The position numbers and the translations under genes are program-made. Of a stretch of DNA of 64,000 bases, positions 1 to 7,181 are shown in pieces. Source of the DNA: Streptomyces pseudovenezuelae (GTDB lineage: Bacteria > Actinomycetota > Actinomycetes > Streptomycetales > Streptomycetaceae); assembly GCF_001513955.1 (NCBI RefSeq), contig NZ_KQ948145.1, forward strand, positions 276,212 to 340,211, given 5' to 3'. Positions within the stretch are counted from its first letter, which is position 1, and each line of letters begins with the position of its first letter. The notes beneath the pieces are model-generated. The model was given only the letters and a program-made list of their open reading frames with translations. It did no database searches and was not told the origin of the DNA.

Positions 1-52
1 TCAGGTCACGGAAAAATGCGGGATTCGCGACGCGCGCGCCTGGGGGCGGGCG

Positions 53-148
53 TCAGCGACAGAGGATGTCGGCCACGCAGAGCGGGGTCACGCCGATGAG
101 CGCCAGCTGAATCGCGGCGCTGCTCTCGACGGCATGACTGGACCACAT
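53..148 (-). CDS. 31-aa candidate cysteine-responsive leader peptide
   Basis: A short ORF starting MWSSHAVESS and ending CVADILCR. It has no Shine-Dalgarno sequence. A TTGACA/CATATT promoter with 17-bp spacing ends 7 nt before its ATG, so the mRNA is probably leaderless. Leaderless, Cys-containing small ORFs act as cysteine-responsive attenuators before sulfur-metabolism genes in mycobacteria (the Ms4533A-type leaders). This peptide resembles that class in its Cys residues near the C-terminus. The mycobacterial neighbour of a DUF3152 gene on this side is moeB/moeZ (Rv3206c), a sulfurtransferase-adenylyltransferase, so I infer a moeZ-like gene lies just off the left edge. That gene is not visible. 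The longer frame reaching 313 overlaps the DUF3152 gene and is not credible. Confidence 0.6.
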   Translation of the reverse strand: MWSSHAVESSAAIQLALIGVTPLCVADILCR

Positions 149-155
149 GGGCAGA

Positions 156-184
156 AATATGTACGACCGATCAACACATGTCAA
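156..184 (-). promoter_or_regulatory. Promoter for the leader peptide (leaderless)
   Basis: Read on the minus strand: TTGACA (179-184), a 17-bp spacer, then CATATT (156-161), then 7 nt to the ATG at 148. The -35 is a perfect consensus. The distance puts the transcription start at or next to the start codon. Confidence 0.6.
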
Positions 185-204
185 TGTGACATCTGCACCT
201 TGTG

Positions 205-2094
205 TCAACTCCCCGGATAGGCCCAGGGGTTGGGTCGGCAGTGGATCCCGTCGTGGTCGAGGAACTTGGTCTGCTGCTGCATGACCGGCGCGAGCTCGCC
301 GTTCTTGTCGCACGTCACATGGGAGTAGCCGAGGCGGTGGCCGACTTCATGGTTGATCAACATCTGCCGGTACGCATGGATCCGATCACCGTAGGTGGTT
401 GATCCCTGCGCCCATCGATACGCATTGATCATCACGCGTTCGGTGGCGGCCGAGTCGCACGAGACGTTGTCCTCCGTCGTGTCGAGGCCGGACTTGGCAC
501 ACCAGTCGGCCGTGGTGCCGGGGCTGGCGAGGGTGATCACGAAGTCGGGCTTTCCGGAGTAGATGCGCTCGAAGGTCCGGGCGCCGGCGTGGGCCCAGCT
601 GCGGTCGTCGTTGAGCGTCTTCTGCACGGCCTCGGCGAAGAGCCCGCCGTCGAGTCCGAGCCCCTGTTCCACGTCCACGCGGTAGGTGTACTTCTGTCCC
701 TTGCCGGGCGCCTTGTCGACGCCCGGGACCGCGTCGAACTTCCCGGAGCCGTCGAGCTTCGCGCTGAGCGGGTACTTCGTGGCCATCTTCTGCTCATAAG
801 TCAGCGGCGCCACGGCGACCGAGGACGACGGCGAGGGCTGTCCGGCCGCGCCGGTGGCCGGGTCCCGGGCATCTCGCGCCTGGTCGGTGGCGGACCACGC
901 GCCCGAGGCGGTGTCCCGGGTGTCGGTGACCTGTCCGGCCACGACGACGGCGAGCACGGTGACGACGGCGGCGGCCGCGATGCCGGTGAACGCCCGGCCC
1001 TTGCCGCCCTTGGCCGCCGGCGGCTGGTCGTCCGGCGGCCCGGTGTCGTCGCCGCCACCGTCGGGGTACGTGTCCGCGTCGGTGTGCTCGGTGCGGAGGT
1101 CGGTGTCGTCGGACCGGTCGGTGACGCGGCCGTACGAGTCGGAGGGGTGTGCGGCGGTGGACGTTCCGGCGCCTCTGACGGGACCGTTCCCGGGCACCGG
1201 GCCGGGGCCGCCTGGACGACGAGGACCGCCGGGGGCGAAGACCTCGACGTCGTCGTCGAACGCGTCGACGTAGTCCTGTCGCGGCCCCGACCTCGATCCC
1301 GGAGGACCCTGCCGCTGCCGCGGCGGAGCGCCCCCGGGTCCGGCGGTGCGACCGCCCGGCCCCTGACCGCTCAAGTCCCCCCAGCCACCCCCGGATTCAC
1401 GCTGCTCGGGATGCCCCCCGCGAACCCGTGGCACGCCCTGGGCGGGCGTGCCGTCGGAAAGCCGGGGAACTCCTCGCGCGGGCGTGCCGTCCGGCAGCCG
1501 CGGAACTCCACGCGCCGGTGTGCCCTCCGGCAGCCGAGCGGAGCCACGCGGAGGCGTACCGTCCGGGGACCGCCGCGCACCCTGACCGGCCTGCCCGTCC
1601 GGCACCCGCGGAACTCCACGCGCGGGCGTGCCGTCGGAAAGCCGCGGAAAGCCATGAGCGGGCGTGCCGTCCGGCAGCCGCGGAAACCCGTGCGCGGGTG
1701 TGCCGTCCGGCAGCCGAGGCAGGCCGTGCGCAGGGGTACCCCCCGGAACGCGAGCGGAACCGGGGCCGGAGCCGGGCGTCATGCCGTCCGGGATCCGGGG
1801 GAAGCCGTGCGCGGGCGTCCCGTCAGGCAGCCTCGGGCCGCCCTGCGCCGGAACTCGGCGCCCGGCGGTGTCGCCGCCCGGGCCGGTCCCCGGGGGGCCG
1901 TACTCAGGCCCCCGGCCCCCCGGCATCCCCTGCCGAGCAGCCTGGGGTGCCGAAGCGGGGGAAGCCTGTGTCCGCTCCCAACCCGTCGTGCTCCGGGCCG
2001 CCTCTGCGGCCGTCTGGCCGGTACCGCCCTTGCCCGAACTGCCTTTGTCGGGCCCCTTCTTGGGAGCGGGCCCGCGTCGACTGTGGCGTCCCAC
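205..2094 (-). CDS. DUF3152 membrane protein with a metzincin-like zinc motif and a repeat-rich N-terminus
   Basis: A 629-aa protein starting at GTG 2094, 8 bp after the hydrolase stop. Residues 1-360 are Gly/Pro/Arg-rich and include about a dozen 13-residue repeats (residues about 85-232). One membrane segment lies near residues 365-387, so the C-terminal DUF3152 domain is probably extracytoplasmic. That domain contains HEVGHRLGYSH (residues 582-592), which fits the metzincin zinc consensus HExxHxxGxxH, and several Cys that could form disulfides. M. tuberculosis Rv3207c is the family neighbour in the same gene order. Peptidase activity is an inference from the motif; no substrate is known. 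The hydrolase upstream is probably co-transcribed. Confidence 0.85.
   Translation of the reverse strand: MGRHSRRGPAPKKGPDKGSSGKGGTGQTAAEAARSTTGWERTQASPASAPQAARQGMPGGRGPEYGPPGTGPGGDTAGRRVPAQGGPRLPDGTPAHGFPRIPDGMTPGSGPGSARVPGGTPAHGLPRLPDGTPAHGFPRLPDGTPAHGFPRLSDGTPARGVPRVPDGQAGQGARRSPDGTPPRGSARLPEGTPARGVPRLPDGTPARGVPRLSDGTPAQGVPRVRGGHPEQRESGGGWGDLSGQGPGGRTAGPGGAPPRQRQGPPGSRSGPRQDYVDAFDDDVEVFAPGGPRRPGGPGPVPGNGPVRGAGTSTAAHPSDSYGRVTDRSDDTDLRTEHTDADTYPDGGGDDTGPPDDQPPAAKGGKGRAFTGIAAAAVVTVLAVVVAGQVTDTRDTASGAWSATDQARDARDPATGAAGQPSPSSSVAVAPLTYEQKMATKYPLSAKLDGSGKFDAVPGVDKAPGKGQKYTYRVDVEQGLGLDGGLFAEAVQKTLNDDRSWAHAGARTFERIYSGKPDFVITLASPGTTADWCAKSGLDTTEDNVSCDSAATERVMINAYRWAQGSTTYGDRIHAYRQMLINHEVGHRLGYSHVTCDKNGELAPVMQQQTKFLDHDGIHCRPNPWAYPGS
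1398..1840 (-). repeat. Tandem 39-bp coding repeat in the DUF3152 gene
   Basis: Units of about 39 bp encode variants of G(F/V/L)PRLPDGTPA(H/R), roughly a dozen copies with scattered substitutions. The unit is Pro/Gly-rich and predicted to be disordered. Copy number probably varies between strains, as is usual for in-frame tandem repeats. Confidence 0.8.
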
Positions 2095-2102
2095 GCCGCG
2101 CC

Positions 2103-3191
2103 TCAGCTCCCCATGATGGTGGTGTCGGCCCCGTCGCCGGAAGCCGTGGCGGCGCCCGCCCCGTCACCCGGGTTCCCCTCACCGGAGGCACCCGCGGAGC
2201 CGTCACGCCGCTCAGAGCCTCCCACGGAACCGTCGGAAGCTCCCTTGTCCGCGGCGAACTCCCGAAATGCGCCCGCCACCGTCTCCGGGTACTCCATCAT
2301 CGCCACATGCCCCGCCTCCGGCAGGGTCAGCAGGCGGGAGTCGCGGAAGGTACGGGCCGCCTTCTGCGCCATCCGGAAGCCGACGAGCTGGTCACGGCCG
2401 CCGTAGACGAGCAGCGTGGGTGCGAGGACCCGCTCGGCCTGGCGCCACAGCGCGTGCTGGCCGCCCAGCGTGTACGCGTTCACCAGCCCGCGCGCGGAAC
2501 GTGTCATCGCGTCCCAGAAGTACGGCAGTTGCAGCCGCCGTTCCATCTCCTCCACCGCGTGCTGGAAGCCCTCAGGACTGACCCGGCCGGGGTCGCCGTA
2601 GCACAGGGCCGTGACCCCCCGGACGCGCTGCTCGGCCGTCCAGCCCCTGCTGTACCGGGTGAACAGGCCGGCCACGCCGGGCAGCGCCAGCAGCCCCGTG
2701 GGCACGGCGGTGCGCTGGACGCGGAGCTCCGGGAGGGCCGGCGAGACGAGGGTGAGGGTGCGCACCAGGTCGGGCCGCACCGCAGCGACGCGCGTGGACA
2801 CCGCGCCGCCGAGGGAGTTCCCGAAGAGATGGACGGCCCCGCGCCCGGAGGCGTCGAGGAGGCGGATGACCGCGCGCGCGTGAGCGGTGATCGAGTAGTT
2901 GCCGTCGTCCGGCGGCGGGGAGTCGCCGAAGCCGGGCAGGTCGACGGCCTCACCGTCGAGGTCGCCCTCCAACTGCTCCATCAGCGCCGACCAGTTCTGC
3001 GAGGAACCGCCGAGGCCGTGGACGAACAACGCGGGCGGCAGCCCCTCGCGCGCGGGCGGCCTCGAACGCACCGTCAGCGTGATCCCCGGCAGCCCCACCG
3101 ACCTCAGCCGCTCGCCCTCACCGACCCTGACAGGTGCCACTTTTGGAAGAACGGTGGCGGGCGGCACGAAGGGCAGCTCGGTCGAAGACAT
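2103..3191 (-). CDS. Alpha/beta hydrolase fold protein
   Basis: 362 aa, starting at ATG 3191. An oxyanion-hole HGLGG near residue 58, the nucleophile elbow GNSLGG, a late acid in YGGRDQLV and a catalytic His in GHVAMMEYPE give the complete triad of the family. The last 45 residues are a Gly/Ser/Asp-rich tail not seen in standard hydrolases and probably disordered. The substrate cannot be deduced. It lies 8 bp before the DUF3152 gene on the same strand, so the two probably form an operon. A TAACAT hexamer 6 nt before the ATG suggests a leaderless message. Confidence 0.85.
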   Translation of the reverse strand: MSSTELPFVPPATVLPKVAPVRVGEGERLRSVGLPGITLTVRSRPPAREGLPPALFVHGLGGSSQNWSALMEQLEGDLDGEAVDLPGFGDSPPPDDGNYSITAHARAVIRLLDASGRGAVHLFGNSLGGAVSTRVAAVRPDLVRTLTLVSPALPELRVQRTAVPTGLLALPGVAGLFTRYSRGWTAEQRVRGVTALCYGDPGRVSPEGFQHAVEEMERRLQLPYFWDAMTRSARGLVNAYTLGGQHALWRQAERVLAPTLLVYGGRDQLVGFRMAQKAARTFRDSRLLTLPEAGHVAMMEYPETVAGAFREFAADKGASDGSVGGSERRDGSAGASGEGNPGDGAGAATASGDGADTTIMGS

Positions 3192-3197
3192 GCGGCA

Positions 3198-3203
3198 ATG
3201 TTA
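3198..3203 (-). promoter_or_regulatory. Candidate -10 of a leaderless promoter (hydrolase)
   Basis: TAACAT on the minus strand, 6 nt upstream of the ATG at 3191, with an ATGAAC-like -35 about 18 bp further up. No ribosome-binding site is present. Confidence 0.45.
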
Positions 3204-3395
3204 CGAGACGATCACGCAGTGGTTCATGTGTTCGCCATCACAGAGCACCTGTACGAGGCGGGAGGGGGCGCGAAGGGCCCGGCGCGGCACGTACATCGCA
3301 TGGCGTCCAGATCGTGTGTCTCCTAGGCTCGTACGCAGGGCACCCGAATGTGGCCCCCTGTGCACATCAGGGACGTTCTAGGAAGGGAGCCCACC

Positions 3396-3629
3396 ATGGC
3401 CTACGACCCGACCGACCCCGAGACCTTCACCGACCCGGAGGCCTTCGAGGGGGACGACGCCGTCGAGATCGCCGTCGAGGCCCCCGAGGTCGACGCAGCC
3501 GAACAGCACACCGACCTCACCCCCGACCGCGACGACCCGCTGACCGGCGTCGACCCCGACCGGGCCAACGAGGCCGACCTCGTCGAACAGGCCAGGGTCG
3601 TCTCGATCGACGAGGACGACTATCGCTGA
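3396..3629 (+). CDS. Small, very acidic hypothetical protein
   Basis: 77 aa starting MAYDPTDPETF. I chose the ATG at 3396 because GGAAGGGAG lies 6-8 nt before it; the in-frame start at 3348 has no such site. About a third of the residues are Asp or Glu, there is no hydrophobic segment and no Cys, so it is probably a soluble, partly disordered cytoplasmic protein. I do not recognise the family. It stands alone between a divergent hydrolase and the TetR gene. Confidence 0.65.
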   Translation: MAYDPTDPETFTDPEAFEGDDAVEIAVEAPEVDAAEQHTDLTPDRDDPLTGVDPDRANEADLVEQARVVSIDEDDYR

Positions 3630-3851
3630 CGGACGGCCATCGGTGACGTCGGCGGCGACGCTGCTCATCAGGGCATTCCCGAGCGGGAGGAGGATCACCC
3701 CTGCCCGCTAGATGCCGACTTGAAACCTTTGTGTGGTTTTCGTCACCGTCCGGTCCGTGAAATTCTGCGTTCGCACCGCGCACAGCAGGGTTACCGAAAA
3801 GTACGATGGCGGCGCGGCGCACACCGCATGTGGACGACATTGGGAGGCGGC

Positions 3852-4493
3852 GTGACAGCCATCGAGCAGACAGAGGCGGCACGCCCGAGGGGGACGCGCC
3901 TGCCGCGCCGTGCCCGACGGAACCAGCTGCTGGGTGCCGCGCAGGAAGTCTTCGTGGCACAGGGCTACCACGCGGCCGCGATGGACGACATCGCCGAGCG
4001 GGCCGGCGTCAGCAAGCCGGTGCTCTACCAGCACTTCCCGGGCAAGCTCGACCTCTATCTCGCACTGCTGGACCAGCACTGCGAGTCCCTGATCCAGGCG
4101 GTGCGCACCGCGCTCGCGTCGACGAGCGACAACAAGCAGCGCGTACGGGCGACCATGGACGCCTATTTCGCGTACGTCGAGGACGACGGCGGTGCCTTCC
4201 GCCTGGTCTTCGAGTCGGACCTGACGAACGAGCCGGCGGTGCGCGAGCGCGTCGACAAGGTCACGAACGAGTGCGCCGAGGCGATCTGTGACGTGATCGC
4301 CGAGGACACCGGTCTCTCGCGCGCGGAGTCGATGCTGCTCGCGTCGGGCCTCGGCGGGCTCGCCCAGGTGGTGGCCCGGTCCTGGCTGCACAGCGACCGC
4401 AGCGTCCCGCGCGATCAGGCGGTCCAGCTGCTGACGTCGCTGGCGTGGCGGGGCATCGCCGGATTCCCGCTGCACGGCACGGAGCACCACTGA
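3852..4493 (+). CDS. TetR-family transcriptional regulator (Rv3208-like)
   Basis: 213 aa. The start is GTG 3852, preceded by GGGAGGCGG; the in-frame ATG at 3720 would add 44 residues unlike the family. The N-terminal helix-turn-helix (residues about 18-65) has the typical signature: GYHAAAMDDIAERAGVSK, then LYQHFPGKLDLY. The C-terminal ligand domain is of normal length. The next gene is DUF3107, as in M. tuberculosis Rv3208-Rv3208A. Rv3208 is described as the fatty-acid-synthesis regulator FasR, but orthology of function in this organism is an inference. Upstream (3770-3812) is a low-GC stretch that may hold its promoter and operator. Confidence 0.85.
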   Translation: MTAIEQTEAARPRGTRLPRRARRNQLLGAAQEVFVAQGYHAAAMDDIAERAGVSKPVLYQHFPGKLDLYLALLDQHCESLIQAVRTALASTSDNKQRVRATMDAYFAYVEDDGGAFRLVFESDLTNEPAVRERVDKVTNECAEAICDVIAEDTGLSRAESMLLASGLGGLAQVVARSWLHSDRSVPRDQAVQLLTSLAWRGIAGFPLHGTEHH

Positions 4494-4511
4494 CGGGCAG
4501 GGAACCTCACG

Positions 4512-4541
4512 AACGACCCGCACGCGCGCGTGCGGGTCGTT
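4512..4541 (+). terminator. Intrinsic terminator after the TetR gene
   Basis: A perfect inverted repeat of 14-15 bp (half-site ACGACCCGCACGCG), followed by TTGTT, 19 bp after the TetR stop. Confidence 0.8.
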
Positions 4542-4667
4542 TGTTCCCGCCCGATGTTCGCTGTTGGCGTTCTTGGGCGGAGCGTGTACGTCCCCTCACC
4601 GGGCTAATGTGTGCTGGGTACGGCGCGGAAGGTCGCGCACTTCACTGACCGTCGGAGGGACATAGCC

Positions 4668-4895
4668 GTGGAGGTCAAGATCGGCGTGCAGCACGCGCCC
4701 CGCGAGATCGTTCTGGAGAGCGGTCAGAGCGCCGAGGAGGTCGAGCGGGCGGTGGCGGAGGCCCTGGCCGGCAAGACTCAGCTGCTGAGCCTGGTGGACG
4801 AGCACGGCCGCAAGGTCCTCGTCCCGGCCGACCGTCTCGCGTACGTCGAGCTCGGCGAGCCGGCTCCGCGCAAGGTGGGCTTCGGCGCGCTGTAG
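4668..4895 (+). CDS. DUF3107 family protein
   Basis: 75 aa, starting at GTG 4668 (MEVKIGVQHAPRE) with a GGAGGGA site 7-9 nt upstream. The length and the start MEVKIGVQ match the DUF3107 family of Actinobacteria (M. tuberculosis Rv3208A/TB9.4). It looks like a single small alpha/beta domain that includes LVDEHGRKVLVPADRLAYVELG. No enzymatic motif is visible and the function is unknown. Its place after the TetR regulator is conserved. Confidence 0.88.
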   Translation: MEVKIGVQHAPREIVLESGQSAEEVERAVAEALAGKTQLLSLVDEHGRKVLVPADRLAYVELGEPAPRKVGFGAL

Positions 4896-4904
4896 GCAGA
4901 CAGA

Positions 4905-4947
4905 CGAAGAGGGGCCCGGCGACCGGAAGTCGCCGGGCCCCTCTTCG
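4905..4947 (+). terminator. Intrinsic terminator after the DUF3107 gene
   Basis: An 18-bp perfect stem (4905-4922 with 4930-4947) and a 7-nt loop, starting 10 bp after the stop codon. Confidence 0.85.
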
Positions 4948-5100
4948 TGCGATGTGCAGGTGGGCAGGTGCCCGTGAGAGGGATTTTTTTCCTCCCCGGA
5001 CGGAGCACGAACGGCCCCCGCGGGAGGATTGCATTCCGCAGGTCACGGGTATGACGGGCTACGACCGTAATGCGCAGTGTGGCCGTGTGGGAGGGACCCC

Positions 5101-5370
5101 ATGATGTTGATCGAAGCGCTCGGCTCCGCACTGCTCGGTCTCGTGCTGGCTGGAGTGGCGGCGCACCGCCTCTCCCACCGGCTGCCGACCCGTTCCCTGG
5201 TCCTCGCGACGGGAACCGCGGGAGCCCTCTTCGGCGCCTTCGTGACGCACACCGCGCTGGACCCGGGCAACATCCTGCTGATCCTCCTGGGCGCGGCCGT
5301 CGTCTCGGTCGCCTCCCTGTCGCTCCTCCTGCGCCCGTCGGGAAGACTCCGCCGCTCGGCGACGGCGTGA
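5101..5370 (+). CDS. Small hydrophobic membrane protein
   Basis: 89 aa starting at ATG 5101 after GGGAGGGACCCC. About three transmembrane helices (residues 5-22, 33-55, 58-78) separated by short Arg/His-bearing loops, with a basic C-terminus. I do not recognise a family. It is isolated between the DUF3107 terminator and a long noncoding stretch. Confidence 0.6.
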   Translation: MMLIEALGSALLGLVLAGVAAHRLSHRLPTRSLVLATGTAGALFGAFVTHTALDPGNILLILLGAAVVSVASLSLLLRPSGRLRRSATA

Positions 5371-5990
5371 GCGGGAAGCGCCCGTAGCCTCCCCGGGCGG
5401 CTACGCCAGAAGGATCAACCACGGGGCGGGGCGCCGCGCAACACCACCGCCTTGCAGACCCATCAGCTCAGCGGCTCACGTGAGCGAAAAGCACCCGTCG
5501 ACTCCGCTGAGCGGTACACCAAGGCCCCAACCCCGTCCCGGGACACACCGGCCAGCCGTGGTCGAAGCCCCGCAGCACCAGCGCCTTGCTCGTAGCCAGC
5601 GCGCCGCCTCACCGGAGCGATACGACAAGGGACCCACCACGTCCGGAACAGAACGACACGGCCGTCCCGCCACGCAGCCGCGACCAGCGGCCCCGCAACA
5701 CCGCCACCTGGCGGCCCCATCCGCCCGCCGGCTCAGCGGCGGCATGAGCGGAAAGCGCCGCCACCAGTACCCAGGGCTCCACCGTGCCCCCGCGACCAGT
5801 CGACCGATGGCTCGCAGACCAGTGCCCGTAGCACTGTCGCCCCACGGCACCCGCCGCACGCCCCCGCCGCACCCCAGTGCACCATCCGCAGCCGCGTCCA
5901 CAGCCCCGCACCTCCAGCGGCCGCAGCGAAACAACGGACCGGCACCGAACGGCACCGGTCGGTCACCGCGGCCGCAGGGGCCGTAGGACG
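5368..5990. repeat. 650-bp gap with a degenerate repeat of about 132 bp
   Basis: No gene can be supported between 5371 and 6021. The stretch carries diverged copies of one unit. Its GCAACACC(A/G)CC core is at 5438, 5571 and 5695. Its TGAGCGGAAAGCGCC core is at 5368, 5481, 5614 (weak) and 5745, giving spacings of 113, 133 and 131 bp. The open frames that cross it have poor codon bias and no homology that I recognise. It may be a decayed tandem duplication. Confidence 0.5.
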
Positions 5991-6021
5991 GCCCCCGAGC
6001 CGAACCCCTGCGCGCTATGCG

Positions 6022-6780
6022 CTACGCCGCCAACCCGAGCGCAGCCATCCGCTTGGTGTGTGCCTCCGTGATCCGGGAGAACATCCGCCCCACCTCGGCG
6101 AGGTCGAACCCGTCCGCGACGCCCCCGACGAGCATCGTCGACAGCGCGTCCCGGTCCGCGACGACCCGCTGCGACTGCGAGAGTGCCTCCCCCATCAACC
6201 GCCGTGCCCACAGGGCGAGTCGCCCGCCCACGCGCGGCTCCGCGTCGATCGCCGCCCGCACCTTCTCGACGGCGAACCCGGCGTGCCCGGTGTCGTCGAG
6301 GACGGCCAGCACCAGCTCGCGCGAGTCCGTGTCGAGCCGCGCGGCGACCTCCCGGTAGAAGTCACTGGCGATCGAGTCGCCGACGTACGCCTTGACGAGC
6401 CCCTCCAGCCAGTCCGAGGGCGCCGTCTGCCGGTGGAAGCCGTCGAGTGCCGCGACGAAGGGCTCCATCGCCAGCGTCGGCTCCTCGCCGATCTCCGTCA
6501 GCCGGTCGCGCAGCTTCTCGTAGTGGTGGAACTCCGCCGACGCCATCTTCGCCAGCTCCGCCTTGTCCGACAGCGTCGGCGCCAGCTTGGCGTCCTCCGC
6601 GAGCCGCTCGAAGGCCGCCAGCTCGCCGTACGCGAGCGCGCCGAGCAGGTCGACGACCGCGGCTCGGTACTGCGGGTCGGCGGCGGCCTTCGTCCAGTCC
6701 TGGGCGGCGACACCGGTGCGCTCGACGGTGGCTTCGGCAGGGGTCTCGGAGGCGTTGTCGGGCTTGTCAGAGGTCGTCAT
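6022..6780 (-). CDS. Ferritin-like domain protein (MiaE-like fold)
   Basis: 252 aa starting at ATG 6780 (MTTSDKPDNASE). The first 25 residues are low-complexity. The rest is a helical bundle with carboxylate/His pairs typical of diiron ferritin-like proteins, for example FERLAEDAK followed by EFHHYEKL, where EFHHYE gives an ExxHxE-like ligand set. It resembles the tRNA-hydroxylase-like ferritin family found next to the DEAD-box helicase in Actinobacteria (Rv3210c beside Rv3211). The substrate is unproven. It is divergent from the helicase and probably leaderless. Confidence 0.8.
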   Translation of the reverse strand: MTTSDKPDNASETPAEATVERTGVAAQDWTKAAADPQYRAAVVDLLGALAYGELAAFERLAEDAKLAPTLSDKAELAKMASAEFHHYEKLRDRLTEIGEEPTLAMEPFVAALDGFHRQTAPSDWLEGLVKAYVGDSIASDFYREVAARLDTDSRELVLAVLDDTGHAGFAVEKVRAAIDAEPRVGGRLALWARRLMGEALSQSQRVVADRDALSTMLVGGVADGFDLAEVGRMFSRITEAHTKRMAALGLAA

Positions 6781-6787
6781 GAAGCGC

Positions 6788-6793
6788 ACAATA
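6788..6793 (-). promoter_or_regulatory. Candidate -10 of a leaderless promoter (ferritin-like gene)
   Basis: TATTGT on the minus strand, 7 nt before the ATG, with TTACAC 16 bp upstream as a possible -35. Confidence 0.5.
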
Positions 6794-6889
6794 GCCCGCT
6801 CTCCGAACGGTGTAAGGCCCTGGTCAATCACTGTGACGACGACTACGTGACCAAATCGGCCATCACATGTGCACGATTCCGGGGTATGG

Positions 6890-7181
6890 TGGTAATGCGC
6901 CTGCTGGTACGACGGCACTTCGTGAGTGTGCCGTACCTCGACAGGCCGCACGTATGAGGATGCCCGGTCGGTGGCCCGATCGGCTCCGACCCGACAGCCC
7001 TCCTCGCCCGTACGGCACAGTGCGTACGGAGTTCGGAGGGGGACCCTCAGCGGTACGAGCGCTAGAGCGTCGGCAGTGGTCCCGTGCCATTACGGCTTAG
7101 CCCGTAAGGCAGCCGACGTCCCCAGCACGGTAGACGACCCCCGCGCTCGCCTCGCACCGCGCACACAGAAGAGGCAGCACC
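6890..7181 (+). promoter_or_regulatory. Long, hairpin-rich leader of the helicase gene
   Basis: About 300 nt with no supported ORF. It contains a 7-bp perfect stem (CCGTACG at 7008-7014 with 7023-7029), a GCC-TTACGG/CCGTAA-GGC hairpin (7086-7110) and a GTAC/GGCAC hairpin near 6908-6936. A TATGGT near 6892 could be the -10. Long structured leaders often control cold-shock helicases in bacteria; that role is an inference here. AGAAGAGG at 7167-7174 serves as the ribosome-binding site. Confidence 0.45.

Noticed and set aside
589-3326. Long plus-strand frames (605 and 632 codons) across the DUF3152 and hydrolase genes
   Set aside because: They are antisense to genes with domain support. In DNA of this GC content, long frames on the wrong strand are expected, and their composition (Arg/Pro/Ala-rich) is typical of shadows.
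5480-5986. 168-codon open frame in the 650-bp gap
   Set aside because: Codon bias and composition are unlike the neighbours, no ribosome-binding site or domain is present, and it crosses a degenerate repeat. I treat the stretch as noncoding.
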